Assembly (NCBI GenBank): GCA_001970955.1
Contig: MPUH01000159.1
Span: 28,814-92,813, forward strand
DNA length: 64,000 bases
Source of the DNA: Stentor coeruleus
Taxonomy: Eukaryota > Ciliophora > Heterotrichea > Heterotrichida > Stentoridae
Direction of reading: 5' to 3'
Numbering within the stretch: the stretch's first letter is position 1; every line of letters begins with the position of its first letter. Positions 38,921 to 48,311 of the stretch are shown piece after piece. The notes under the pieces are model-generated. The model worked only from the letters and a program-made list of their open reading frames with translations. It had not been told where the DNA came from and did no database searches. The position numbers and the translations under genes are program-made.

Positions 38921-40687
38921 ATGGCAAGGCCGTATTCAGCTAATTTTTATAGCGATGACTATGTGGATGAAAAATCTGATCATTGTTCTGATAATGAAGA
39001 TAATACTTATAACCCTTCTATGTATACAGAACAGTTTGAAAATGAAGATGAAGCATGGGGAGAATTGGATCATCAAGTAGATTATAAAAACTCTTTACCA
39101 CAAATTGTAAAAAAAGCTGAAGAAAAAACTAAAGTTTCTATTATGACAGCACAAAAACCTAGTAAAATTAACCAGAAATATTTTGGGATAGCTCAAGGCA
39201 GACCGACAGAAACTAAAGTTAAAGAGCCATCACCTGAAGAAAAAGTTGCTGAGATAGCTAAAGTTAAAATACAAGAACTGAACCAAAGTTTGGCAAAAGC
39301 TAAAAAAGAAGCTGAAAAAAACTCAAAACTCAAAGGAAATAAGGAAGACAGACTAAAAACTTTTTCTAGAGCCAAAGAAGAAATGGATAAATTTGAGAAT
39401 GAGATTATGGCAGAAATAGATAAATTTGCAGAAACTGAACAAGAAAAACTAAAGAAAGTCATAACAGTTTATGATAAAAATCAAAAAGAACTCAGTCTGA
39501 TACCTGTAAAAAAGGAAAGAAATGAAATTGAACAGTTGAAAAGCATGCTGGCTAAAATGAAAGAAGATGCGCAGATTAAACATAATAAATTCAAAATAGA
39601 AAAAGAAAGAAAGACAAAACTTATAGAAGATGCTCTAATAAAAAAGAAAGATTTACTAAAAAGAATTGAAACTCTTGATAGTATAAGTGGATGTAAAAAT
39701 GTAATACCAGACTCAATTAAAACAGTGAAAAATCCACAAGCTTTTTATAACCCTATACAAAATGATTTACCTATTCAGAAAACTCATATGATTTCTGATA
39801 TGCCTTTACCAGCTCAAACCAAAGTTAATCAGCCTTCTTTGCAATCAAATATGGGACTAGATATTTATTTAAAGTCTTCAGAATCAGCGACAAAGCCCCA
39901 AGATGGTAATCCTAAACTTATAGAGCCAAAGACAAAAGCTGATGAGTTAATATCAAAACCTACAGAAAATATAAACAAACCATCAGCAAATCCTATAAAA
40001 ACTATAAATTCATTAGTAAAACCAACTCAAATCACACAAGCTTCTCCAAGACCAGAAATCATGACCAGATCTGAATCACCAAATAAGTTTTCAGGACAAA
40101 TGAACACAAAAGTATTAGACAAAATAAAAACTCCAAATAAAACACAAGTTTTTGAAGAGCCTGAAGCATATATATCACCTGAATATACTGAAAAAATACC
40201 ATTACTTGATCAGAAAACATTTAATGATGGGAGGATAGTAAAAATTTATGATTCTGGGCATAAAGAAATTTTATATCCTAATGGAACTAAGAAAGAAGAG
40301 TATCCAAATGGATACTCAGTGTTTTTTTATGTGAATCAAGATATTAAACAGAATTTTCCTGATGGCAAAATATTGTATTTTTATGCACAGGCTGGGACTA
40401 TGCATAGTGTTTTTCCTGATGGAATGGAAATTATTCGCTTTGGCAATGGGCAGGTTGAAAAAAGATATTCAGATGGGTCGAAGAAAATCAAGTATGCCGA
40501 TGGGACTGCTAAAATTGTAAATAGCAATGGGGAAGGATGCACAACTTATCCTGATAGTACAAAGGAAATAATCAATGCACTAGGAGAAAGAGCGATTATT
40601 CATCCTGGAGGACATAAAGAAATTCACACATCCGCAGGAAAAAAAAGGATTTATCATAATGGGACTAGCAAAAACTTAACTAAATAA
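38921..40687 (+). CDS. SAS4: SAS-4/CPAP-like basal body protein with TCP10 (G-box) domain
   Basis: 588 residues. The C-terminal part from about residue 430 is a TCP10 C-terminal (G-box) domain: a single free-standing beta-sheet made of repeated short hairpins with the (Y/F)PDGxxxxxx rhythm, seen here as SGHKEILYPNGTKKEEYPNG, QNFPDGKILYFYAQAG, FPDGMEIIRFGNGQVEKRYS and DGSKKIKYADGT. This domain defines SAS-4/CPAP (CENPJ), where it binds STIL/Ana2 and is required for centriole and basal body assembly. Residues about 95-260 are coiled coil, and 260-420 are Pro/Lys/Ser-rich disorder. The tubulin-binding PN2-3 segment of animal CPAP is not obvious. A heterotrich with thousands of basal bodies would need it. 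Confidence 0.9.
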   Translation: MARPYSANFYSDDYVDEKSDHCSDNEDNTYNPSMYTEQFENEDEAWGELDHQVDYKNSLPQIVKKAEEKTKVSIMTAQKPSKINQKYFGIAQGRPTETKVKEPSPEEKVAEIAKVKIQELNQSLAKAKKEAEKNSKLKGNKEDRLKTFSRAKEEMDKFENEIMAEIDKFAETEQEKLKKVITVYDKNQKELSLIPVKKERNEIEQLKSMLAKMKEDAQIKHNKFKIEKERKTKLIEDALIKKKDLLKRIETLDSISGCKNVIPDSIKTVKNPQAFYNPIQNDLPIQKTHMISDMPLPAQTKVNQPSLQSNMGLDIYLKSSESATKPQDGNPKLIEPKTKADELISKPTENINKPSANPIKTINSLVKPTQITQASPRPEIMTRSESPNKFSGQMNTKVLDKIKTPNKTQVFEEPEAYISPEYTEKIPLLDQKTFNDGRIVKIYDSGHKEILYPNGTKKEEYPNGYSVFFYVNQDIKQNFPDGKILYFYAQAGTMHSVFPDGMEIIRFGNGQVEKRYSDGSKKIKYADGTAKIVNSNGEGCTTYPDSTKEIINALGERAIIHPGGHKEIHTSAGKKRIYHNGTSKNLTK

Positions 40688-41859
40688 TTAATAATGAAAT
40701 GTTATTAAAAATGCTTGTAAAGGGTAGATTTTATGAGAGAGTTAGTGTAGGGTGTGTGAAAAAAATATAGTTTTTTGATGTTTATAGAGTCAGTATGATA
40801 GTAAATGAGTTAATATATAAATTAATATTTTAGCAAGGTTAGCCTTCAAGAAATTTGTTTAGAAGGATTTGAAAAGAATTAACTAATTTATTACAAGTAA
40901 ATCTTTGAAGTATAGGCTTGATAGAGAAAAATAACAAATTTTAATATGTGGTATGAAAAGTATAAAGGAACTCATTTAATAAATAATCATGATGTGCAGC
41001 ATAGCAATTATTCATTTTGGAAAAAAAATTATGATATATAATATAACGATTAGATAGTTATTTTCTTTAAATATTAGGAGAGTTAGAAAATAATTCATTT
41101 GATTTTTTTTAAGTTGGTGAATTATTTTGAGATGGATAACATAATGGTAACCAAAGCAGAAGATAACAGCATCGCCAGCATTGATGGAATGAGAAGTTGA
41201 TAGATATGAAAAGAGAACTTTAAATAATTATTAAATCACTTTAGCACTAAATTAAATATAAAATTTAAGTAATTTTATTTAATAATCTTGTACATACTTT
41301 TATAAATAATATACTCAATCATAGATTCATTTAATTTATATGCAAAAGATATAGCTGCATGCTTTGATAAACTCAATTTTTAATACCAAATACGAAAAAA
41401 GCATATATATATCTTGAAGTTTATAAATCATTATAATATGCAATAATTATACCAATTGAATTTTCATGTAATTTATAATTTAAGAAAATTTAAAACAATT
41501 ATAGTTAATTATTTATTAAAGTACATATCAATATCTATTATATAAATAATTTTTCTTCATATCAGAGTATTTTGATAAAGTTTCATATGAGAATAACTTT
41601 TAAAACGCTTAATTAGTCAAAATTTAATAACTCAATATAATAACTATTAAATCAATGCTAATTTTATCAAAATCTCCCTATCTTTCGTTCCCAGTAAAAG
41701 GGATTAAAAACTCCTACCAAAATATCTAAATTAATTTGCGTATTATTTCAAAACTAAACAAATCTCATCACCCAGATGAATTACCATAATTCCTACTCTA
41801 ACCTTCCCATCAATAAAAAATCCTAAACATTGACCTTAAAAAATAAAATCTACATATAA
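40688..41859. other. Intergenic, nothing firm
   Basis: G/T-rich in the first ~200 bp and C/A-rich in the last ~200 bp before the next gene. A slightly less AT-rich patch at about 41,130-41,205 has a 23-codon open frame (MDNIMVTKAEDNSIASIDGM), too short to support a gene. Confidence 0.55.
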
Positions 41860-43437
41860 ATGTTATCAAAATTAGATGAAGAAAGTGAGTTCTTCCAGTT
41901 ACTTTCAAATGAAAATTTAATTGATATAATGAGTTTTCTAAAAAGAAGCCCATCGTTAAATATTATGAATTTGACCCAACAAGGTAATTTTACTGTCTTG
42001 CACTTTTTAGCATCAAATAGAAAATTCACAACAGTTGACTTTATACTAAATTTTTGTAAATCCAACTATAATTTAACACAAGAAGAGTTAAAATCATGGT
42101 TAGACAAGACTGCAAACACTGATGAAGAGCTAACTTGCACACATATGGCGATACTTGCAGGTCAATTGGTAAAAATTACATAGCAAATTGTTAAGCTTTT
42201 CTATACAAATGGTGCTGATTTACATAAAAACACTAAATCAGGTATGACACCAATGCATTTAGCTGCAAAAACAGACCAGATCCTTTTAATGGCCTGGCTA
42301 CGGGAATTCAAAGATTCAGACGAAAAATTCATATTTTCAGATAAGAAAACAGATGAAAACAATTTCACCCCTTTGCATTATGCTGCAATGCTTTCCTGCG
42401 AATTATCTACATCAGTATTACTAAGTTGGGGAGCTTCTGTTAAAGAAGTTAATAAAAAAGGTCAAACACCTTTACATTTAGCTGTAACCTCAGGTTCATC
42501 AAGAATAGTTAGAAGTTTACTTATTAAAGGGGCAGATGTTAATGCAAGGGATTATAGTGGAAAAACACCTTTGGAAGAAGCTTTAGAAACAAAAAATGAA
42601 GAAATTATAAACTCGATAAAATCTCCAGGATTGCTTTCTATATGTGGAATTAAACCTCCCCAACGTCCGATAATGCATCGAAGGCTACTTCTGAGTATTT
42701 TTGTGTTTTTTTTATTCATTGGGATAAGCTTTATATATATTGGGTTAAAAACTGAACTTGAGAATCTAATGTTTTCATATTATTATGAGTATTTATGTCT
42801 AGCTGAATTTTTTTTTTTTTTCTTAGCTTCTCAATTAGGCCCTGGGTATTTGGATAACAACAAAGAGAATATGCTTATAAAGTTAGCTGAGAAATATGAA
42901 AGTTCGAAAATATGTTTTAATTGTTTTATTTTAAGAATTCCTAGAAGCGGACATTGTTTTATTTGCAATTTATGTGTAGAAAGGTTTGATCATCACCATC
43001 CATGGATCAATAATTGTATTGGTGCTAAAAATCATTGTGTATTTTATATTTTTTTGGTTATAACTTGTGTGTTTATACCTTATACAGCTTTTATTTGTAT
43101 ATACTATTTGGTTTTATGCTTACAAAATAACTATGATTTGTTTAATATTAAATCCTTACTAGCTTTGATTATAACTGTTATTTGCATGTTATTTTCAGTA
43201 TTGGTTTATATGCTTTTTGCTGTACAAACAAAAAATATATATTCTAATACTACAACTAATGAAAGGTATTCGAGGAAAACAAATAATCGTGAGTATGGAA
43301 GATCAGATTCTGATATGCAAGTTAATAGAGAAAACATTTTGAGTAATTGTTTAGAAATGTGCTGCGACCTAAATATTTATAAAAGGACAAGACATGATAG
43401 GGATGAAATGATACCTTTATTGTGTGAATTAAAATAA
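41860..43437 (+). CDS. Ankyrin-repeat DHHC-family protein with His in place of the catalytic Cys (two exons)
   Basis: Exons 41860-42168 and 42184-43437 give about 520 residues. The N-terminal 240 residues hold ankyrin repeats (SGMTPMHLAAKTD, NNFTPLHYAAMLS, KGQTPLHLAVTSGSSRIVRS, NARDYSGKTPLEEA). Then come two membrane helices, the cysteine-rich domain (CFNCFILRIPRSGHCFICNL, CVERFDHHHPWINNCIG) and two further helices. This is the layout of ankyrin-type palmitoyltransferases such as Akr1 and HIP14. The zinc ligands look intact, but the active-site DHHC reads DHHH: the acyl-accepting Cys is His (codon 42997-42999). It may be inactive, or a scaffold, or use a different mechanism; a few yeast variants with altered motifs keep some activity. 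Confidence 0.93.
42169..42183 (+). other. 15-nt intron in ankyrin-DHHC gene
   Basis: GTAAAAATTACATAG. Removal links two ankyrin-repeat frames (...AILAGQL then QIVKLFYTNGADLHKNTKSG). Confidence 0.95.
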
Positions 43438-43599
43438 GTGAAGGAAGTAATAGAATAAAAACTATAAGTTAGGATAATATTTTAATTAGAAATTATTTGG
43501 TTTATAAGGTAAGCAATTATGAATTTTTATATGCAAATATTGTAAACTATCAGGAAATAAATAATTTCTTTTTTTTTTGCTAACGAAGAATTACTTTAT

Positions 43600-44640
43600 A
43601 ATGAGTATACGTAGAGTAGTGTTCTTGCAATCTTTACACCTTTGCACTATACATATTGTTGTTGATTTTTTTATTATCTAATCTGATAGGAAATCAAATA
43701 ATAGTAATGAGGATGAACTTTTTTATCTTATACCCTTTATGGTGTTAATTGAGTTTTTGAGGTTGCTGTTTATTTAGATTCTCCTTTTTCCCTTGTACAT
43801 TTGCTGAGCATTGCGACTATCTTATTATTTTTTCATACAGCCAACATCGTTTTGAACAATTAATTTTGACAACTGAATCAAAGGCTTTCATAACATCTAG
43901 GAATGCACAGTAAGCTGTTTAACCTACACGAATTTCTAAATAGTTCAAATATTTGAATTTAGCCTAAATGATCTTTACTTTTGTAAACCCAGCTTAGTAT
44001 AGTCTAAGAATTTATAACAATTCTATCTTGGAATCTTGAGGCCATAATTTTACCCAATAGTTTAGCATTAAGTTTAGAAATAAGATTAGCCTGAGGTTTT
44101 ATGACTATATATTTACTCCTTTTTATCGATAGTAACATTATAGTTTCTTCATGCTCAAAGATGTATGTTAGACCATATAAAATTGGTGAAATTAGTTATC
44201 AATGTTAATACTGGCTCACTTAATATTTAATAAACTTAGCTTGTATATCACTGAATCAGAAGACTTTTGGTTACCTAGTCTCTTAATATTTACTAGAATT
44301 GCATTGAGGATATATCCACAATTTTTTCCTTTACATAAATCTTTTCACCAGTTTCGTTGCGTTTTCTTTTCTGTAAAGTACATGGGTATCATATTTTTGA
44401 ATCTTTTGAGATTGCTGTAGGTTTTACATAAATCATTTATCTCCATGAGCGATTATACATTTTCTTTACTTTAGCCAAGCTAGAGGTAGTTGTGTGTAGA
44501 TTTTTTTATATCTTTTGGTCAAGGTCTAGCTATAATTNCAAGCTAGAGGTAGTTGTGTGTAGATTTTTTTATATCTTTTGGTCAAGGTCTAGCTATAATT
44601 TTAGATTCTCTATTCTTATAGTATTTTCTAGAGTGTAACA
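43600..44640 (-). pseudogene. Decayed LINE-type (non-LTR) reverse transcriptase
   Basis: Minus-strand translation with stops and frameshifts shows RT landmarks in the correct order. First comes SDIQAKFIKY (the SPGPDGIPAEFLK-like motif), then TIMLLSIKRSKY, then KPQANLISKLNAKLLGKIMA followed by SRFQDRIVI (fingers motif, equivalent to YRPISLLNxxYKIxxKIxxxR). Next is AYCAFLDVMKAFDSVV with the first catalytic Asp of the palm (FxDxxKAFDsV). After a frameshift comes GIR-stop-KSSSSLLLFDFLSD (the RQGxxxSPxLF motif with a stop at the Gln). The YADD motif is not found. An assembly join at 44,538 lies in its 5' part. It is clearly non-functional. Confidence 0.75.
44476..44600. repeat. Assembly join: N flanked by 62-bp copies
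   Basis: N at 44538; 44476-44537 and 44539-44600 are identical. Confidence 0.93.
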
Positions 44641-45636
44641 CTAGGTTTCCACTTTCTCAATAACACTCTATTGCTATATTATCTGATCTCCTCCACTTGA
44701 ATCTGATAAGCTCCTTAATTACTTGAGAATCTATGAAAGTTTTGTGCTTTCCCTTTATCGTATATCTTTTGAGAAATTTTTCAATAGAAAATTTATTTTT
44801 CCTGCACTGGTGGAATGATTATGTCATTTGCTGTATAACAATCATGTGAAGATCATAGTTGGAATTTTCCCAAATGTATCTAATCTACGTGGGCTTTGCT
44901 AATTTGAATGCTATGTAAAAGCTCACTGTTATGAGTACAATATTTTTCTCTAAATTTTAATTCTTTATTACAAATTGACTATATGCTTTATTTATACTAT
45001 ATGCTTTTGATTAAAATATATAATTGTGATTTTATTATTTTTAGTAAAAATTCCACATTGAGGAAGCATTTTTTGGATAATTTTTGAATTTAGGATAAGT
45101 TATGTTGCAACTCCTCACTATTGAAATGACTATTTCTTAAAACAATGGCTGTAATAATAAATAAACATAAATTTTTCTTTTTTAAAACACAACGCTAAGC
45201 TGTAGAAAAAAAGTAGTATAAATTAATTGTTGAAAACTTAAAAACTAATAAAAAAAGTTTATATACAATTAAAGATTAACCTATAGAATATGAGTGAATT
45301 AGGCAAAGGGCTTAATTAGCTACAAGTAAGGAGGTTTTAGAATTTCTTTGAGGAAGTGAGTAGTCTGTCCTACGGTTAGGGACGCTGCAAGCAGGTACAA
45401 GACATGCAAATCTTAGTAGTAGACCACGGCAACATGAGGGTTTCTAGCACAAAACAGTAGCAAATAATTGTGAAAATTACCAAAAGGGTTCCTTATAAAA
45501 AGATCGAGAGATAAAGTAAAAATTTTAAACGCTTTATAAGTCTAGATAATCATAAAATAAACCTTTTCTCATAAAAATATTTTTCCTATCAAAAACCAAT
45601 ATCCACCTTTTTAAAGAACTCCCTTTAGATACAAAC

Positions 45637-45657
45637 AATTTTCTATNAATTTTCTAT
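45637..45657. repeat. Assembly join: N flanked by 10-bp copies
   Basis: N at 45647; AATTTTCTAT occurs on both sides. Confidence 0.8.
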
Positions 45658-45758
45658 CTAGTGTTTTTCTTTATTTAAATTTTTTAATCTAACTCCAATA
45701 AATTCTTAATTCCCTTATACAACTTTAACAACAAAAAAGGTAAAATAAAAGTTTGATA

Positions 45759-46217
45759 ATGGAAGAAGACAATTACTCATCTGACCTGCCAATGATAATC
45801 CTTAATAAAATCCCTCAAGAAAGCGATAAAGAGAACTCGCTCAAATCTAATACAATCGAGCCTGAAATGGAAGACTGTAATGATACTATTCTCTTAAAAA
45901 ACTTAATCAAAGAACTTGGTATAGAAGAATCTATATCCCAAGATATCGACCCATTAAAACATGACTCTTTATCTCCAACAACTTGTATTCATTGCAAATT
46001 ACTCAAAAAATTAACAACTTTGCAAACTGACATCACAAAAATGAACCAAGAAATCTGTGCAACTCACGAAATTTTGAATTTAAAAAAAGAACAGAACAGC
46101 GACTTAAAAAACATGATCAAACGACTTGAAGGGAATCTGGGCAAAAACAGCAACGAAGTGTCTTTAGAAAATGCATCATCAACCTGTTCATGTACGGGGA
46201 AATGCAGTATATGTTAA
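45759..46217 (+). CDS. Unrecognised acidic protein with Cys-rich ends
   Basis: About 152 residues from the ATG at 45759 (MEEDNYSSDLPMIILNKIPQ); the frame opens two codons earlier at a TTG, which is not a credible start. The first half is acidic and Ser/Ile-rich. A CIHC pair occurs near residue 81, followed by a coiled coil of about 40 residues. The C-terminus is CSCTGKCSIC, five Cys in ten residues, suitable for metal binding (or, since it is exactly C-terminal, for acylation). No homologue is recognised. The upstream region is C/A-rich, as for other real plus-strand genes, which supports it. Confidence 0.65.
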   Translation: MEEDNYSSDLPMIILNKIPQESDKENSLKSNTIEPEMEDCNDTILLKNLIKELGIEESISQDIDPLKHDSLSPTTCIHCKLLKKLTTLQTDITKMNQEICATHEILNLKKEQNSDLKNMIKRLEGNLGKNSNEVSLENASSTCSCTGKCSIC

Positions 46218-47828
46218 TCCGTAATTATGGTGGATAATATAAATGGTTATGAGGGCATTTGTTCATCCTTTAAGCAAATTTTTATGAGAAGTAACTCGAA
46301 TTTGACTTAAAAAATCAATCTTTCTATTTAGATTTTAAACCCAAATACTGTTGCCAGTTCTCAAGGAGCTAATTAGTAAACCATTGTGAATTAGAAGATG
46401 GGGTTACACCTGAAACTTTTAAATAATCTCTTCCTTTTTATCAAAAATGGTCTTTGAGTATCTGAGATTTCAAATATTCTTTTAATAACTGTGACTTTAT
46501 AAGTTAAAATAGGAGTTTGACTTATTCTAAACTAACAGTATCGAATATTTTATTAAGGAACTCAAAACTAGGAGGACAGAAAAAAATGTTTAGTTTCCAA
46601 CTAGATACTGATGTTGAAAATTTTGGGTACAACTTTCAATATCAAGAAGGTAAAAAAATAACAACTTTTCAGACTGAAGTCTAATCTAAAGACCTTAAAA
46701 AAACTATGAATGTGCTTTCAGATATCGCCCTTTCTGCTAAATTCAACAAGAATTTTATTGAAGGATAAAGAGAAGCGAGTTTAGTAGGATTTAGAATACA
46801 GTTGATGTATGTAAATTCATTATAGAAAATATTCATTATACAGATTTTAGAGACTGTATTATAGGTTAACCAATAAGAGGCAATCAAGTTAGTATAGGGA
46901 ATATAAATCAAGAAGGTATCAAAAATTATATTGATGATAATTATACAGTATTATATATGGTCTTAGTAGCTGCAGAGTTAGTAACTAATGAAAAGTACAG
47001 AAGCTTTAGTAGAAAAACGCTTTGGTCATACTAAAAACTCTAGAAGAGATATCATAAGAGAAGAAGATAAACCAGTTTTTACAGGCTTACAAATACAGAA
47101 ATGATGACGATATTGATATGGCCCATGCTTGAATTTTTTATTTTACCTCATCTTAGAATTGTGAAGATTATTTCTATTTTCAGATACTTTAAAGGATTAT
47201 GTATGATTATAGACCAGATGATAGTTGCTATTTAGCATATTCTGATATAAGTTTTCTTGGGTATTACGCTAATATTTTGGATTTATCAGTTTTTTTCACC
47301 CCACATGCATGTTTGAAAGCTACGAAAAGAGCGACAAATTGTGTTATGGAATCAAAAAATACAGGGCTAGGAATATTTATTATAACTCTTTGCCGAATAA
47401 TAATAGCTTTTTCACTCAGGATCAAAAGATTTCTAACAAGTTGCATTATGCAAAAAAATTTTACCTAGGAGTGAGTTTACTAAAAGAGTATCTATTACTA
47501 ATTCTAGTTATTTAATGAAAATTTATACTATTTGGTTATGGATTTTGAACTTGCTTTAGTATTTTATCGACCTATTTTTATTTAGATCAATCTTTATAGA
47601 AACTATCTTGGATATACCAATGATAGTAACATAATTTAAATCATAATAGATATAAATTATTTTCTAAATAGAATATGTTTTTTTTATGGTTTTTATGGAT
47701 TTTTTTGAGTTTTTGTGTAGGGTTAAAGAAGGTTTTGATGAGTTTTATAGAGATTGATGATGGTTAAGGTAAATTAGATTAAGGGTATATGGAGAATTTA
47801 TGGTAAAAGATTAAGCTGAAATGATTAT
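46218..47828. other. Gene-poor region with decayed coding sequence
   Basis: No intact gene. Most of it is occupied by a broken coding-like sequence (46,340-47,515). The last 150 bp are G/T-rich on the plus strand, which here normally marks DNA downstream of a plus-strand gene, consistent with the former gene having been on the plus strand. Confidence 0.55.
46340..47515 (+). pseudogene. Decayed gene of unknown family
   Basis: Plus-strand translation gives long protein-like stretches broken by stops and frameshifts. In order these include: LVNHCELEDGVTPETFK; SLPFYQKWSLSI; MFSFQLDTDVENFGYNFQYQ; DLKKTMNVLSDIALSAKFNK; CKFIIENIHYTDFRDCIIG; INQEGIKNYIDDNYTVLYMV; TEALVEKRFGHTKNSRRDII; REEDKPVFTGL; YKYRNDDDIDMAHA; MYDYRPDDSCYLAYSDISFL. 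Many stops fall where Gln or Trp would be natural (for example SRS-TAA-LVN, LSI-TGA-DFK). Three or more frameshifts argue for a pseudogene. I do not recognise the family. One GT...AG pair at 46811-46825 has intron length but lacks A10. Confidence 0.5.
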
Positions 47829-48311
47829 TTATATTTTTTTGTGTAGTAAGATAAACTTTGCTGCTTTGAGGTGACGATCAGCATTAGATGTTATAGGCGA
47901 ATAAGGCATTGGCTGATAATAATTATATTGAGAAGCTATCATGATATTTTTCATATACTGATTCTGAAGAGCCATCATATTAAGCCACGCAGCCTGTGCC
48001 GTATTTGGCCTTTGTGCCGGCTCTACCTTTTTTTCAACAACCTCCACTGGTTTTTTCTTAACTTCAGGCGGCTTTGCATTCATGAGTTTTATAAGTCCAT
48101 CAATAACAAACTTATCATTTTCAACTGGAGGCTTTCTTTTTTTCGGCAATTCTAACTTTATAACCACTTCAACAGGTTCTGGGTCAACTTTTTTCATGTA
48201 TTTCAGCTTCTTCAAGTCAGACTCTATTTCAGCTTCGCTAGCTTGAAAAACAGGTATGTCATTTCTAAGCCTCCTAGAGTCAGTTGTCAAATATCCTCGT
48301 TGTCTAGACAT
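47829..48311 (-). CDS. Unrecognised Lys/Pro/Val-rich protein
   Basis: 160 residues (MSRQRGYLTTDSRRLRNDIP). It contains VEVVIKLELPKKRKPPVEND and PPEVKKKPVEVVEKKVEPAQ, a Lys/Pro/Val/Glu-rich low-complexity middle, and a C-terminal hydrophobic/aromatic segment with QNQYMKNIMIASQYNYYQP. No domain, signal or membrane helix is clear. Codon usage and a clean ATG support coding. Composition resembles disordered cytoskeleton-associated proteins, a weak inference. Confidence 0.65.
   Translation of the reverse strand: MSRQRGYLTTDSRRLRNDIPVFQASEAEIESDLKKLKYMKKVDPEPVEVVIKLELPKKRKPPVENDKFVIDGLIKLMNAKPPEVKKKPVEVVEKKVEPAQRPNTAQAAWLNMMALQNQYMKNIMIASQYNYYQPMPYSPITSNADRHLKAAKFILLHKKI

Larger units (their letters stand above)
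43438..45758. other. Gene-poor region with retroelement remnant
   Basis: 2.3 kb without an intact gene. It holds a decayed reverse transcriptase (about 43.6-44.6 kb, minus strand), two assembly joins and, at 45,361-45,530, a less AT-rich patch that reads partly like protein on the plus strand (QILVVDHGNMRVSSTKQ, stop, QIIVKITKRVPYKKIER) with stops, perhaps another remnant. The last 200 bp are C/A-rich, as upstream of other plus-strand genes. Confidence 0.6.

Noticed and set aside
44202-44420. 72-codon plus-strand frame
   Set aside because: It is antisense to the reverse transcriptase relic and has no independent support.
44476-44600. 62-bp tandem duplication as a biological repeat
   Set aside because: The copies are exact and separated by a single N, like six other assembly joins here.
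46811-46825. GTAAATTCATTATAG as a 15-nt intron in the decayed gene
   Set aside because: It lacks A at position 10, and removing it does not repair the neighbouring stops and frameshifts.
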